NCBI GenBank assembly: GCA_938028845.1
Contig: CALIZJ010000050.1
Coordinates: 1-10,619 of the forward strand
Direction: 5' to 3'
Source: an uncultured Blautia sp.
GTDB taxonomy: Bacteria; Bacillota; Clostridia; Lachnospirales; Lachnospiraceae
DNA: 10,619 bases
How positions within the stretch are numbered: the stretch's first letter is position 1; every line of letters starts with the position of its first letter. Positions 1 through 6,740 of this stretch are shown here, piece by piece. The notes under the pieces are model-generated. The model worked only from the letters and a program-made list of their open reading frames with translations. It did no database searches and had not been told where the DNA came from. A program made the position numbers and the translations under genes.

Positions 1-98
1 CCGATTTTCTCTCCTTCCGAAACGCCATAAGAAACATCATCAAAAATCTTCTTATCTCCGTAAATCTTGCTTACATGCTCAATATTTAAAACATTCAT
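1..98 (-). CDS. ABC-F family ATP-binding protein, N-terminal fragment (partial)
   Basis: Only the first 32 codons are inside the window; the gene continues past base 1. The fragment starts MNVLNIEHVSKIYGDKKIFD and continues DVSYGVSEGEKIG, the usual opening of an ABC ATPase domain just before the Walker A loop (aromatic Tyr13 as a candidate A-loop residue, then the strand leading to GEKIG). The wording resembles ABC-F proteins of the Uup/EttA type, soluble double-ATPase proteins that act on the ribosome, but an ordinary transporter ATPase cannot be excluded from 32 residues. The ATG overlaps the stop of the upstream acetyltransferase gene as ATGA, so the two are probably co-transcribed and translationally coupled. 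The Walker motifs lie outside the window. Confidence 0.75.
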   Translation of the reverse strand, partial: MNVLNIEHVSKIYGDKKIFDDVSYGVSEGEKI

Positions 99-586
99 AC
101 TTCTTCCTCGCTCTTCTGGTAGGCTATCCTTTCTGTCCCGTCTTCCACGAATACAGTACCGCACCGCACAAATCCATTCTTTTCAAACAAACGCTGCATA
201 CTTTTATTTTTTTCATGGGTATCCCCCCGCATATTCCGGCACTGTCTGTAACACCAGGAAAGGCATTGGGAAGCAATGCCTTCTCCGTACCGGGATACCG
301 CAATTCTGTGCAGGGTTCCATAAAGCTTATCATTAAGCCACTTCCCATCCTGAATCCGGCTGTAATTCGGCTCCTCTCCCATAAAAAAGACAAAGACTCC
401 CCCGATTCCTTCCTCTGTTTCATATACATAGAGCTGTTCCTTGTTCAGATCTTCCAGGATCAGTTCCTTTTGGGGATATCCGTTTATCCATTGGTCCGGA
501 TTTCCGTTTGCCGCCATAAATTCTCTGGCAGCGGCATAAATTTCCATAATTGTCTCCAATTCTTCTCTCTTTGCCTTTCTTATCAT
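95..586 (-). CDS. GNAT family N-acetyltransferase
   Basis: A 163-residue single-domain acetyltransferase of normal GNAT length, expected to move an acetyl group from acetyl-CoA to an amine on a small molecule or protein; the acceptor cannot be read from sequence. Motif A is at about residues 91-106 (LHRIAVS, then RYGEGIA, the R-x-x-G-x-G/A loop that holds the CoA pyrophosphate). Motif B is at about 122-139 (DTHEKNKSMQRLFEKNGF), followed by a terminal strand typical of the fold. The start is supported by GGAGAGGA about five bases upstream. It has its own promoter (see 624-651), and its stop codon overlaps the ATG of the ABC-F gene, so it is the first gene of at least a two-gene unit. It is a cytosolic enzyme with no signal peptide. 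Confidence 0.88.
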   Translation of the reverse strand: MIRKAKREELETIMEIYAAAREFMAANGNPDQWINGYPQKELILEDLNKEQLYVYETEEGIGGVFVFFMGEEPNYSRIQDGKWLNDKLYGTLHRIAVSRYGEGIASQCLSWCYRQCRNMRGDTHEKNKSMQRLFEKNGFVRCGTVFVEDGTERIAYQKSEEEV

Positions 587-623
587 AGAATCCTCTCCAT
601 CCTTTCCCAGTGTATTTATACCT

Positions 624-651
624 ATTATACGCCTCTTCCCTTTCTTTGCAA
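624..651 (-). promoter_or_regulatory. Predicted sigma-A promoter of the GNAT/ABC-F unit
   Basis: On the minus strand, TTGCAA (bases 651-646, 4/6 match to the -35 consensus) is followed after 16 bases by a perfect TATAAT (629-624), about 40 bases before the GNAT start. One copy of a 12-bp direct repeat lies inside the spacer and the other just upstream of the -35 box. No clear terminator was seen after the MATE gene, so read-through from it may add to expression. Confidence 0.6.
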
Positions 652-670
652 GTGCCCTGCCTCTTCCCTT
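631..670. repeat. 12-bp direct repeat flanking the -35 box of the GNAT promoter
   Basis: GCCTCTTCCCTT (plus-strand reading) occurs at 631-642 and again at 659-670, exact copies 28 bases apart. The first copy fills most of the promoter spacer and the second lies upstream of the -35 box. It could be a regulator site or a chance product of the pyrimidine-rich gap. The coordinates span both copies. Confidence 0.55.
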
Positions 671-673
671 CTT

Positions 674-2035
674 TTATTTTTCCCTATGGTTTTTCCCCGG
701 AAATTTTTTAAAGTAATAGATTATAAACAGCACCGCCGTAATACTCCAGGAAATGGGATAACTTGCCATGATCGTATTCATTCCCGGGTACACCGGCGTC
801 GCTGCAAACAGCCACAGGATACGCAAAAGACATACGCCGCCGCAGGTAAACACCATAGGAACAATCACGTTTCCCGTTCCCCGAAGTGAACCGGATAAAA
901 TACCAATGATCACATAAATGGGATAAGAGGGAAGCAAAAAGCGGAGCATCCCAGCCCCAATGGAGATCACGCCTTTATCTGTGGTAAACAGCCCGAAAAT
1001 AGGATTCCTAAATAGGAGCATAAGACCGCTTATGACCACCGCGCTTCCAAGGGCAATCCCCATGCATACCCGGACGCTTTTCCGCATCCGCTTGTATTTT
1101 CCTGCCCCGTAATTCTGTCCTACAAAAGTGGTAATGGAAATTTCAAAAGCATTGATGACCATCCAGTAAAAAGCGTCTATTTTCCCCACTGTAGTCCATG
1201 CTGCCACAGTGTCTGTCCCAAGGGCATTGACAAAGACCTGGATCACTACATTGGAAATATTATACATAACCGATTCCAGTCCTGCCGGAAGTCCGATCTG
1301 CAGCACAGAAACAAGTTGCTTCTTATGCAGAGAAAGCTTACTCAAAGACAGATGATAAAGCTCTTTGGTACTTGTAAGCATCCACAGGACTAAGAGGGCG
1401 CTGACAGCCTGTGAGATCACAGTTGCAACCGCCACACCTGCCACATCCATATGAAAGCACACCACAAACACCACATCAAGGATAATATTTAAAGCGCAGG
1501 TAACCATCAGAACATACAGCGGTCTTTTGGAATCTCCTACTGCACGCAGGATTCCTGCTCCCATATTGTAAACAAGGTTAAAGATCATGCCAGTAAAATA
1601 TATATGAAGATATACCATGGAGTCTCCCATGATCTCCTTTGGAGTGTGCATCATCCTCAGAAAAGTTTCCGAAAAAATAAAGCCTGTGATCCCGATCACA
1701 AGACCAGCCAGGATAGAAAAAGCGAATGCGGTATGAAGGGTCTTTTTTAACTTTTCTTCATCCTTTGCGCCATAAAACTGTGCCACAATTACTGAAGCGC
1801 CGGAAGCCAGTCCTACAAAAAAACCTACGATCAGATTAACGATCTGACTTGCAGATCCTCCCACTGCCGCCAGAGCCTCTTTTCCAACAAAACGGCCCAC
1901 CACGACGGTATCCGCAGTATTATAAATCTGCTGAAAAAAAGTTCCAAAAACAATTGGAAAGAAAAAAATAAGAAGCTGCTTCCAAATAACACCTTCTGTA
2001 ATCTGATTGATTTTCATTTGTTTTTCTTTTTCCAT
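674..2035 (-). CDS. MATE family efflux transporter
   Basis: A 453-residue, very hydrophobic protein of normal MATE length, expected to have 12 membrane helices in two homologous halves. MATE proteins export drugs, dyes or metabolites in exchange for sodium ions or protons across the cytoplasmic membrane. The N-terminal half has the family pattern: a first helix LLIFFFPIVFG at about 21-31, then QQIYNTADTVVVGRFVG at 35-51 and a G/S/A-rich stretch to about residue 85. The second half begins near residue 240 and repeats the pattern (GLPAGLESVMYN, later FVGQNYGAG). It resembles the NorM/DinF-like group common in Clostridia; the substrate cannot be predicted. The start at 2035 has a purine-rich GGAGATGGGGG upstream, while Met7 has no good ribosome site. 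The gene follows the acyl operon on the same strand but behind a terminator hairpin, and appears to have its own promoter inside that hairpin. Confidence 0.93.
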   Translation of the reverse strand: MEKEKQMKINQITEGVIWKQLLIFFFPIVFGTFFQQIYNTADTVVVGRFVGKEALAAVGGSASQIVNLIVGFFVGLASGASVIVAQFYGAKDEEKLKKTLHTAFAFSILAGLVIGITGFIFSETFLRMMHTPKEIMGDSMVYLHIYFTGMIFNLVYNMGAGILRAVGDSKRPLYVLMVTCALNIILDVVFVVCFHMDVAGVAVATVISQAVSALLVLWMLTSTKELYHLSLSKLSLHKKQLVSVLQIGLPAGLESVMYNISNVVIQVFVNALGTDTVAAWTTVGKIDAFYWMVINAFEISITTFVGQNYGAGKYKRMRKSVRVCMGIALGSAVVISGLMLLFRNPIFGLFTTDKGVISIGAGMLRFLLPSYPIYVIIGILSGSLRGTGNVIVPMVFTCGGVCLLRILWLFAATPVYPGMNTIMASYPISWSITAVLFIIYYFKKFPGKNHREK

Positions 2036-2091
2036 AACAAGCCCCCATCTCCATGCATACTCTATGAAAAAATATAAAGCGTCAGTATGTT

Positions 2092-2120
2092 ATTTTAGCA
2101 GACAAAACTCGCCTTGTCTA
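2092..2120 (-). promoter_or_regulatory. Predicted extended -10 promoter of the MATE gene
   Basis: Minus strand: TAGACA (2120-2115, 5/6 match to TTGACA), 17-base spacer, TAAAAT (2097-2092, 5/6 match), preceded by TGC, which forms an extended -10. The start of transcription would be near 2085, giving a leader of about 50 bases to the MATE ATG. The -35 box lies in the loop of the terminator hairpin at 2103-2133. A weaker alternative (CTGACG with TAGAGT further downstream) has poor spacing. Confidence 0.5.
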
Positions 2121-2133
2121 CAGGCGAGTTTTG
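2103..2133 (-). terminator. Terminator hairpin of the acyl operon
   Basis: A perfect 11-bp inverted repeat, CAAAACTCGCC at 2103-2113 and GGCGAGTTTTG at 2123-2133, with a 9-base loop, begins seven bases after the stop codon of the acyl ligase gene. The A-tract on one arm and the T-tract on the other resemble an intrinsic terminator. The T-run is only four bases before a G, so termination may be incomplete. The sequence is symmetrical and would fold on either strand, but only the minus-strand gene ends here. Confidence 0.75.
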
Positions 2134-2140
2134 CGAAAGA

Positions 2141-3649
2141 TCAATATCGTTTTATTTTTTTGGAGGGTGTTTTTTCAAATTCCTTGTCCCGCACCTTAAG
2201 GCTGTAAACCTTTTTATGAGGCGGGGCTGTTTTGTTATAGGCATCTATGATTTCCTGCAGTCTGCCAGGTATATCTTCTATCTGTTCTTTTTGGGCATAT
2301 TCATGATCCGGAAAGATCTCTGCCTCGATCACGCCGGCATTTTCCCTGACCAGGATCTCCTGTACCAGTCTTTCTTCTCCAATCTTATTTTCCAATTCTT
2401 CGGGAGACACATTTTCTCCGTTTTTGGTAATGATCAGATTTTTCTTTCTTCCTGTAAGGTAGACGAATCCATCTTCATCCACATAGCCCAGATCTCCTGT
2501 CTTCAGCCAGCCCTGGCAAAGTGTCTGCGCAGTTTCTTCGGGCATTTTATAATACCCCATCATCACGCTGCTTCCCCGCACCCAAAGCTCTCCGTCTACC
2601 ACTTTGGCTTCACAGTTGGGAAGGAGCTGTCCTACTGCTTCCTTTTTTATATTCCAGCTTACGCTTGTGCTGATAACCGGCGCGCACTCTGTCATTCCGT
2701 ACCCCTGGAGGATCGTAATCCCAAAGCTGTTAAACAGATCAATATACGCCGGATTTAAGTATGCGCCCCCGCTGCAGATAGTATGGAACTGTTCCCCAAA
2801 AATTTCCTTTTTCACGATCTCCTTCGGAAGCCCTTTTGCCTCCTCCAGCTTTTTCGCCAGGGTCTCTATCATCAAAGGTACCATAAGGATCATATTGGGC
2901 TTAAAAAGCTTAATGTTTTTCGCCACGCGCAAAAGTGAATCGTTAATGCAGATCACGCTTCCCAAAGAGATCCCTTTTAAAATATCCATGCTCAGGCAAT
3001 AGGCGTGATGAATGGGAAGTACAGAAAGGATCACCGTCCTTGCCGGAATCTTCATATCCAGACAGGTAGCATTTTCCGCCATATTTCTGTGGGTAAGCAT
3101 CACCCCTTTGCTTTTTCCTGTAGTACCTGAGGTAAACATGATCGTACACAGGTCTTCCGGCTTTGGCTGATAGGAAAAGCTTCCCTGGTTCTCTCTTAAA
3201 AGCTCCCAGAAAGAAAGGGAATTTTCGTCTCCTTTCTCTTTCTGCATTGAAATAATATATTTTAAATTAGGGCATCTTTCTTTGGCAAGAACTTCCACAT
3301 CTTTTCTCACCTCATCTGCCACCAAAACGGACACATCCGCCCGGTCAATGAGTTCACAGACCTCCGCTGCCGGAAGAGACACATCCAAAGGCACTGCAAC
3401 ACTGCCGCTGTTTACAGTTCCCAAATAAGCTACCAGCCAGGGATAGGAAGTCATACCGATCAAAGCTACATGGCTGCCCTGTTCCTTTAAAGAATTTAAT
3501 ACCCTGGAAAAAGATTCACTGTCATTTTTTAACTGGGTGTAGGTTTTTGCCTCTGTCACATCTTTTTTTACTTTATAGCGGACAGCATCCTCCCCGCCGA
3601 ATTCTTTTTCTGTGTGATCCAGGATCTCACCAATCGTACTGCAAACCAT
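2141..3649 (-). CDS. AMP-forming acyl ligase (ANL superfamily; acyl-CoA or acyl-ACP synthetase)
   Basis: A 502-residue adenylate-forming enzyme that should activate a carboxylic acid with ATP to an acyl-AMP and pass it to a thiol. Visible motifs: P-loop FTSGTTGKSKG at about 172-182, QGYGMTE at 315-321, WLKTGDLGYVDEDG at 381-394, hinge region GRKKNLI at 400-406, and a C-terminal catalytic lysine in SKKIKR (Lys498). Overall it resembles FadD-like fatty acid ligases more than NRPS adenylation domains. The next gene upstream encodes a free acyl carrier protein, so the carrier's phosphopantetheine arm is the likeliest acceptor, though CoA is possible. The reading frame opens further upstream with a GTG at 3658, but that GTG lies within the ribosome site GAGGTGA; the ATG at 3649, six bases after it, is the better start. 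It is the last gene of the operon, ending just before a terminator. Confidence 0.88.
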   Translation of the reverse strand: MVCSTIGEILDHTEKEFGGEDAVRYKVKKDVTEAKTYTQLKNDSESFSRVLNSLKEQGSHVALIGMTSYPWLVAYLGTVNSGSVAVPLDVSLPAAEVCELIDRADVSVLVADEVRKDVEVLAKERCPNLKYIISMQKEKGDENSLSFWELLRENQGSFSYQPKPEDLCTIMFTSGTTGKSKGVMLTHRNMAENATCLDMKIPARTVILSVLPIHHAYCLSMDILKGISLGSVICINDSLLRVAKNIKLFKPNMILMVPLMIETLAKKLEEAKGLPKEIVKKEIFGEQFHTICSGGAYLNPAYIDLFNSFGITILQGYGMTECAPVISTSVSWNIKKEAVGQLLPNCEAKVVDGELWVRGSSVMMGYYKMPEETAQTLCQGWLKTGDLGYVDEDGFVYLTGRKKNLIITKNGENVSPEELENKIGEERLVQEILVRENAGVIEAEIFPDHEYAQKEQIEDIPGRLQEIIDAYNKTAPPHKKVYSLKVRDKEFEKTPSKKIKRY

Positions 3650-3666
3650 CTTTGTCACCTCACTGC

Positions 3667-3894
3667 TTATTTCGTCAGTTTTTCCAGATAGGCAGCAGCC
3701 TCCTGCACCGTGCGGATGTCGGAGACCTCGCTCTGCTGGATCTCGATGTCAAACTCGTCTTCCAGTTCGCCTAACATACTCATAAAATCAAAAGAAGTAA
3801 ATCCCAGATCTTCCATAAACCTGGATTCCGGTTTAATTGCCTCCGGCTCTACCTCTACATAATTACAGATAATTTCCACTAATTTTTCAAACAT
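3667..3894 (-). CDS. Free-standing acyl carrier protein (phosphopantetheine-binding)
   Basis: A 75-residue acidic protein of normal ACP length. The carrier motif is DLGFTSFDFM at about 29-38, with Ser34 as the predicted 4'-phosphopantetheine attachment site. The usual D-S-L core is here T-S-F, a divergence also met in specialised carriers, so this is probably not the housekeeping AcpP of fatty acid synthesis. Three amphipathic helices are expected; helix II follows Ser34 (FDFMSMLGELEDEF). The start has GAGG about seven bases upstream. It lies 17 bases before the chosen ATG of the acyl ligase and 49 bases after the condensation gene, so it should carry an acyl group between those two enzymes. 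No phosphopantetheinyl transferase is in the window, so one encoded elsewhere must activate it. Confidence 0.9.
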   Translation of the reverse strand: MFEKLVEIICNYVEVEPEAIKPESRFMEDLGFTSFDFMSMLGELEDEFDIEIQQSEVSDIRTVQEAAAYLEKLTK

Positions 3895-3943
3895 TCCTTT
3901 TCCTCTTTCCGGTGCTTTTCACAGCCCCTGTCATTTTCGCTTT

Positions 3944-5347
3944 TTATATTAACTTGATGATCTCGCCAATGGTCAGATTGGGGTTTTCTATCCCTTTAAA
4001 CATGATCTTGCACAGATAATAGTACAGATATTCTAACTGCTCTCTGCTTACCGCTTTGATCTGGTGTTCAAAATTAAAATCAAGGCCATTGTCATCTGGA
4101 CGGTGCATAACGGTCAGGTACATTGCCTGAGGAGTCGCGCCGTTTGGATACCATTTCGTCTTATACCGGATATCCCCAAGCTTATCCAGTCCCTTTTCTT
4201 TCAGGGTCAATGGCTGGTAGGTCAAAGACATCGGTTCATAAGTCTGTCCTCTGTCATTGGGATAAAGGCTGCTTCTGTAAGCAAAATACTGCACCGGGTC
4301 ATAATTCGCATGGCGGAACATTTCATTTTGGCCGTCGCGGATGGCATAAATCCCTTCCAGGAAAGTCTTTTCTCTGGGAATAATGGTGCGGAAGGGGAAG
4401 GAATGGATCCTGGTCCCGCCGGACTTCTTTTCTTTTAAAGTAGCTCTTCTGGCAATGGCAGTATTTATGGATACATCGTCGTTTCCATTCATCTTCTGGA
4501 AATATGTACGCAGACCCATGAGCAAAAGGGTCGCAAGAGAAACATGATAATTCTCGCAGAAATCCATCAGGCGTTTCGTAGGTTCTTCTTCCAGATGGAA
4601 AATATCCAGTTCCGAATCTACCGAATCCGACATATTTACGGCTGCCCTTGCTTTTGGATTGCCGCTTCTTTCTCTTTCCGCTTCCAAAAGTCCCGGACCG
4701 TCGATTCCGTTAAAAATAGGCTCTGATTCCTCAATCAAGCGATGGAAAAATTCTGTATCCCTGTCTTTTGCACTGCATCCGGCCTCATAGGCAAGGTCTT
4801 TTTTCAGCTGTTCAATATAAGATGCCATATCTTTGGGATAAGGAACGCCTTCGTACATTGTATTGCAGTAAAGTTCGATCACGTCGCGCATAAAACAGAT
4901 CAAGGACTGGGCGTCCATGGTGGTATGGTCTACCAGGAGATACACGCCATTGTATCCATCCGGCGTTTTGATCATTACGATTCGATTCATAGGAGAATCT
5001 TCCCTCTTAAACGGTACCCTGGTCCATGCCCGCATGATCTTCTCCGCCTCTTCCATGGTACTTCCGGTAAAATCTACAAACTCTATGTCCCGCTCTTCTT
5101 TTTCTACCACATACTGATACCAGTTTTCTTCTTTATCTTTCGCAAAACGCAGGCGCATGGAATCGCAGCGTTCATATGCCTTATAGATAGACTGTTTCAG
5201 CACTTCCCAGTCCAGCTCCGTCTCAATGGTAAGGCTGGTCCCGATATTTAAGACTTCTTTTCTCGGGCAATACTTTAAATAGAAGAAATGAAACTTCTGT
5301 GCGGCTGTCAGCGGATACACCGGATAGCCCTTTCTTTTTCTCATCAT
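3944..5347 (-). CDS. Stand-alone condensation-domain protein (CoA/carrier-dependent acyltransferase fold)
   Basis: A 467-residue protein matching one NRPS-type condensation domain in length. It opens with YPLTAAQKFHFF at about 11-22, the C1-like motif, and has the active-site motif as DHTTMDA at 140-146: His141 and Asp145 of the HHxxxDG pattern are kept, while the first His is Asp and the final Gly is Ala. A later SINTAIARR stretch and a C-terminal strand region complete the two-lobed fold. Members of this superfamily form amides or esters, using a carrier- or CoA-bound acyl donor, and include alcohol acyltransferases; which one applies here is unknown. It starts inside the end of the hydrolase gene (ATGA overlap) with GGAGGT at 5361-5356 as ribosome site, so the two are coupled. 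The nearby carrier and ligase are its likely donor system. Confidence 0.85.
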   Translation of the reverse strand: MMRKRKGYPVYPLTAAQKFHFFYLKYCPRKEVLNIGTSLTIETELDWEVLKQSIYKAYERCDSMRLRFAKDKEENWYQYVVEKEERDIEFVDFTGSTMEEAEKIMRAWTRVPFKREDSPMNRIVMIKTPDGYNGVYLLVDHTTMDAQSLICFMRDVIELYCNTMYEGVPYPKDMASYIEQLKKDLAYEAGCSAKDRDTEFFHRLIEESEPIFNGIDGPGLLEAERERSGNPKARAAVNMSDSVDSELDIFHLEEEPTKRLMDFCENYHVSLATLLLMGLRTYFQKMNGNDDVSINTAIARRATLKEKKSGGTRIHSFPFRTIIPREKTFLEGIYAIRDGQNEMFRHANYDPVQYFAYRSSLYPNDRGQTYEPMSLTYQPLTLKEKGLDKLGDIRYKTKWYPNGATPQAMYLTVMHRPDDNGLDFNFEHQIKAVSREQLEYLYYYLCKIMFKGIENPNLTIGEIIKLI

Positions 5348-6285
5348 TTCAGGATACCTCCAATAAAATCGTCTAATGCCTCTTCGTAGGCTTTTGTATC
5401 TTTATAATAGCTTTCTGCATGGCTTGCGCCTTTTACGATCAGCTTCTTCGCCTGGGAAGCGCAGTTTTCGTAAATTTCTTCGCACATGGCACAGGGAACA
5501 AAAAAGTCCTTTTCTCCATGGATGAGAAGGATAGGCACCTTAGCCCTTCGCACCTCTCTGGCAGCATTGCACTCATCCAGTCCATAGCCGGCCTTTCTTT
5601 TATTTACAAAGTCCGCGATCTGTATCATAGGAAAAGCCGGGAGATGGTACATACTGTGCAGCACATGGGTGAACACGTATTTGGGAGATGTAAATCCGCA
5701 GTCTGAAACAATTCCTTTCACCTGTTTTGGAAGGGTAAGCCCGCTTGCCATCAGTACGGTCGCTCCGCCCATGGAAGTTCCATGAAGCAGAATCTGTACA
5801 TCTTCCCCGTATTTTTTTATGGCCCACTGGATCCAGCCAAGGGCATCCCATCTGTCCAGACAGCCAAACCCAATATAATCTCCTTCGCTTTTTCCATGAG
5901 CTCTTGCGTCCGGCAAAAGCATTCCGTATCCTTTTCGCAGATAATAGTCAGACAAACCGATGTAATCGCTCATTCCCTGACTGGTATATCCATGGAAACA
6001 GATCACAAGTTTTTTCTCTTTTCCAGAAAAATGGGTAGCATAAAGCTTCAAACCATCTTTTGAAGATATGGAAACTTCCTCATGAGGCACAGACAGCATA
6101 TATGCTTTTCTTTCTTCCATCAGGGGCATATACTGCGTCCAGTCTGTCCCTGACATTTTCATAGTACGCTCCACCTTTACCTTACTGCGCTTCATCGTCC
6201 TCCGATAAAAATAGGCAGAACCCCCCGCCTCCAAAAGAGTCAGGAGTCCTAAAAGCGCAGCGGCGCTTCCGATCATTTTATTCAT
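5344..6285 (-). CDS. Membrane-anchored alpha/beta hydrolase
   Basis: A 313-residue alpha/beta-hydrolase-fold enzyme. Residues about 4-27 are hydrophobic and followed by Arg/Lys-rich residues (RRTMKRSK), which points to an N-terminal membrane anchor with the enzyme part in the cytoplasm; an uncleaved signal is the alternative. The oxyanion region is FHGYTSQG at 97-104, the nucleophile elbow GTSMGG at 169-174 (Ser171), Asp260 in HGEKDFFVP and His289 in GASHAESY, a complete Ser-Asp-His triad. The body resembles the BAAT/YqkD-like serine hydrolase group (PDARAHGKSEG at 125-135), which act on esters, thioesters or amides. Within this operon it may release or edit the acyl product, act as an acyltransferase, or hydrolyse a lipid substrate. 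The start is supported by GGAG five bases upstream; the stop overlaps the condensation gene. Confidence 0.9.
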   Translation of the reverse strand: MNKMIGSAAALLGLLTLLEAGGSAYFYRRTMKRSKVKVERTMKMSGTDWTQYMPLMEERKAYMLSVPHEEVSISSKDGLKLYATHFSGKEKKLVICFHGYTSQGMSDYIGLSDYYLRKGYGMLLPDARAHGKSEGDYIGFGCLDRWDALGWIQWAIKKYGEDVQILLHGTSMGGATVLMASGLTLPKQVKGIVSDCGFTSPKYVFTHVLHSMYHLPAFPMIQIADFVNKRKAGYGLDECNAAREVRRAKVPILLIHGEKDFFVPCAMCEEIYENCASQAKKLIVKGASHAESYYKDTKAYEEALDDFIGGILK

Positions 6286-6345
6286 ATCCGCTCCGTTTCT
6301 GAATCCGCTTTTTACTGGCTTTTTAATTATGGATACTTATAGTCT

Positions 6346-6687
6346 TTATTTTTTCTTTCCTTTTTTATGATCGATCAATTCTTTCAGCCTTAAGGCCTTT
6401 TCGATGTTTCCTTCTACTTTTAATTTCTGAAGGGTCACTGCTAAAACCGGGTCCATCTTTCCTTCAGCGATCTTTAAGAGTGTCTCCGCTTTGCAGGTAA
6501 ACATAGCATCCCTGTCAAAATATTCATAGGGCTCTACATAAAGCTTTCCTTCTTTTACTTCCACATAAAAGATTCCCTGCGCCTCTCCTGTGATATTAAA
6601 CTGAAATGCCAGATGCTCTGTGATGTCGCTTACATCGGCATGCATAAACTGTGTCTTAATCTCGGAAAATAAATCTGCGTATGTCAT
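6346..6687 (-). CDS. SCP2 sterol-binding-fold lipid-binding protein
   Basis: A 113-residue protein consisting of a single SCP2-type domain, whose alpha/beta fold makes a hydrophobic tunnel for fatty acyl chains, acyl-CoA or other lipids. The family pattern is clear from about residue 27: FQFNITGEAQGIFYVEV, then GKLYVEPYEYFDRDAMFTC, and the C-terminal helices with MDPVLAVTLQKLKVEGNIEKAL. The C-terminus is Lys-rich (HKKGKKK), which could favour contact with membranes or acidic partners. There is no signal peptide, so it should be cytosolic. It is the first gene of the five-gene operon, with a strong GGAGGT at 6699-6694, six bases before the ATG, and a regulated promoter upstream. A role as carrier or solubiliser of the pathway's lipid is inferred from fold and context. 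Confidence 0.87.
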   Translation of the reverse strand: MTYADLFSEIKTQFMHADVSDITEHLAFQFNITGEAQGIFYVEVKEGKLYVEPYEYFDRDAMFTCKAETLLKIAEGKMDPVLAVTLQKLKVEGNIEKALRLKELIDHKKGKKK

Positions 6688-6710
6688 TTTTTGACCTCCA
6701 TTTACTTTTT

Positions 6711-6725
6711 TCGACCATTGGTCGA
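6711..6725. promoter_or_regulatory. Predicted TetR operator O1
   Basis: TCGACCATTGGTCGA is a perfect 7-1-7 palindrome. It lies about 10-24 bases downstream of the predicted start of the acyl operon transcript and 11 bases from its first ribosome site, so a bound regulator would block early transcription. It shares 13 of 15 bases with O2; the centres are 44 bases apart. Confidence 0.75.
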
Positions 6726-6740
6726 TTTATTACTTCCTTT

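Noticed and set aside
215..889. Plus-strand open frame of 224 codons
   Set aside because: It runs antisense through the GNAT gene and the end of the MATE gene, both of which have clear family motifs; the translated protein has no recognisable pattern and no good ribosome site.
2114..2758. Plus-strand open frame of 214 codons
   Set aside because: Antisense to the acyl ligase gene; starts within the terminator hairpin and shows no domain.
3895..3943. Small hairpin (ACAG-GGG-CTGT) between the condensation and carrier genes
   Set aside because: Four-base stem, no T-tract; unlikely to be functional.
6286..6345. Possible internal promoter between the SCP2 and hydrolase genes
   Set aside because: AT-rich 60-base gap, but no pair of boxes with acceptable spacing could be found.
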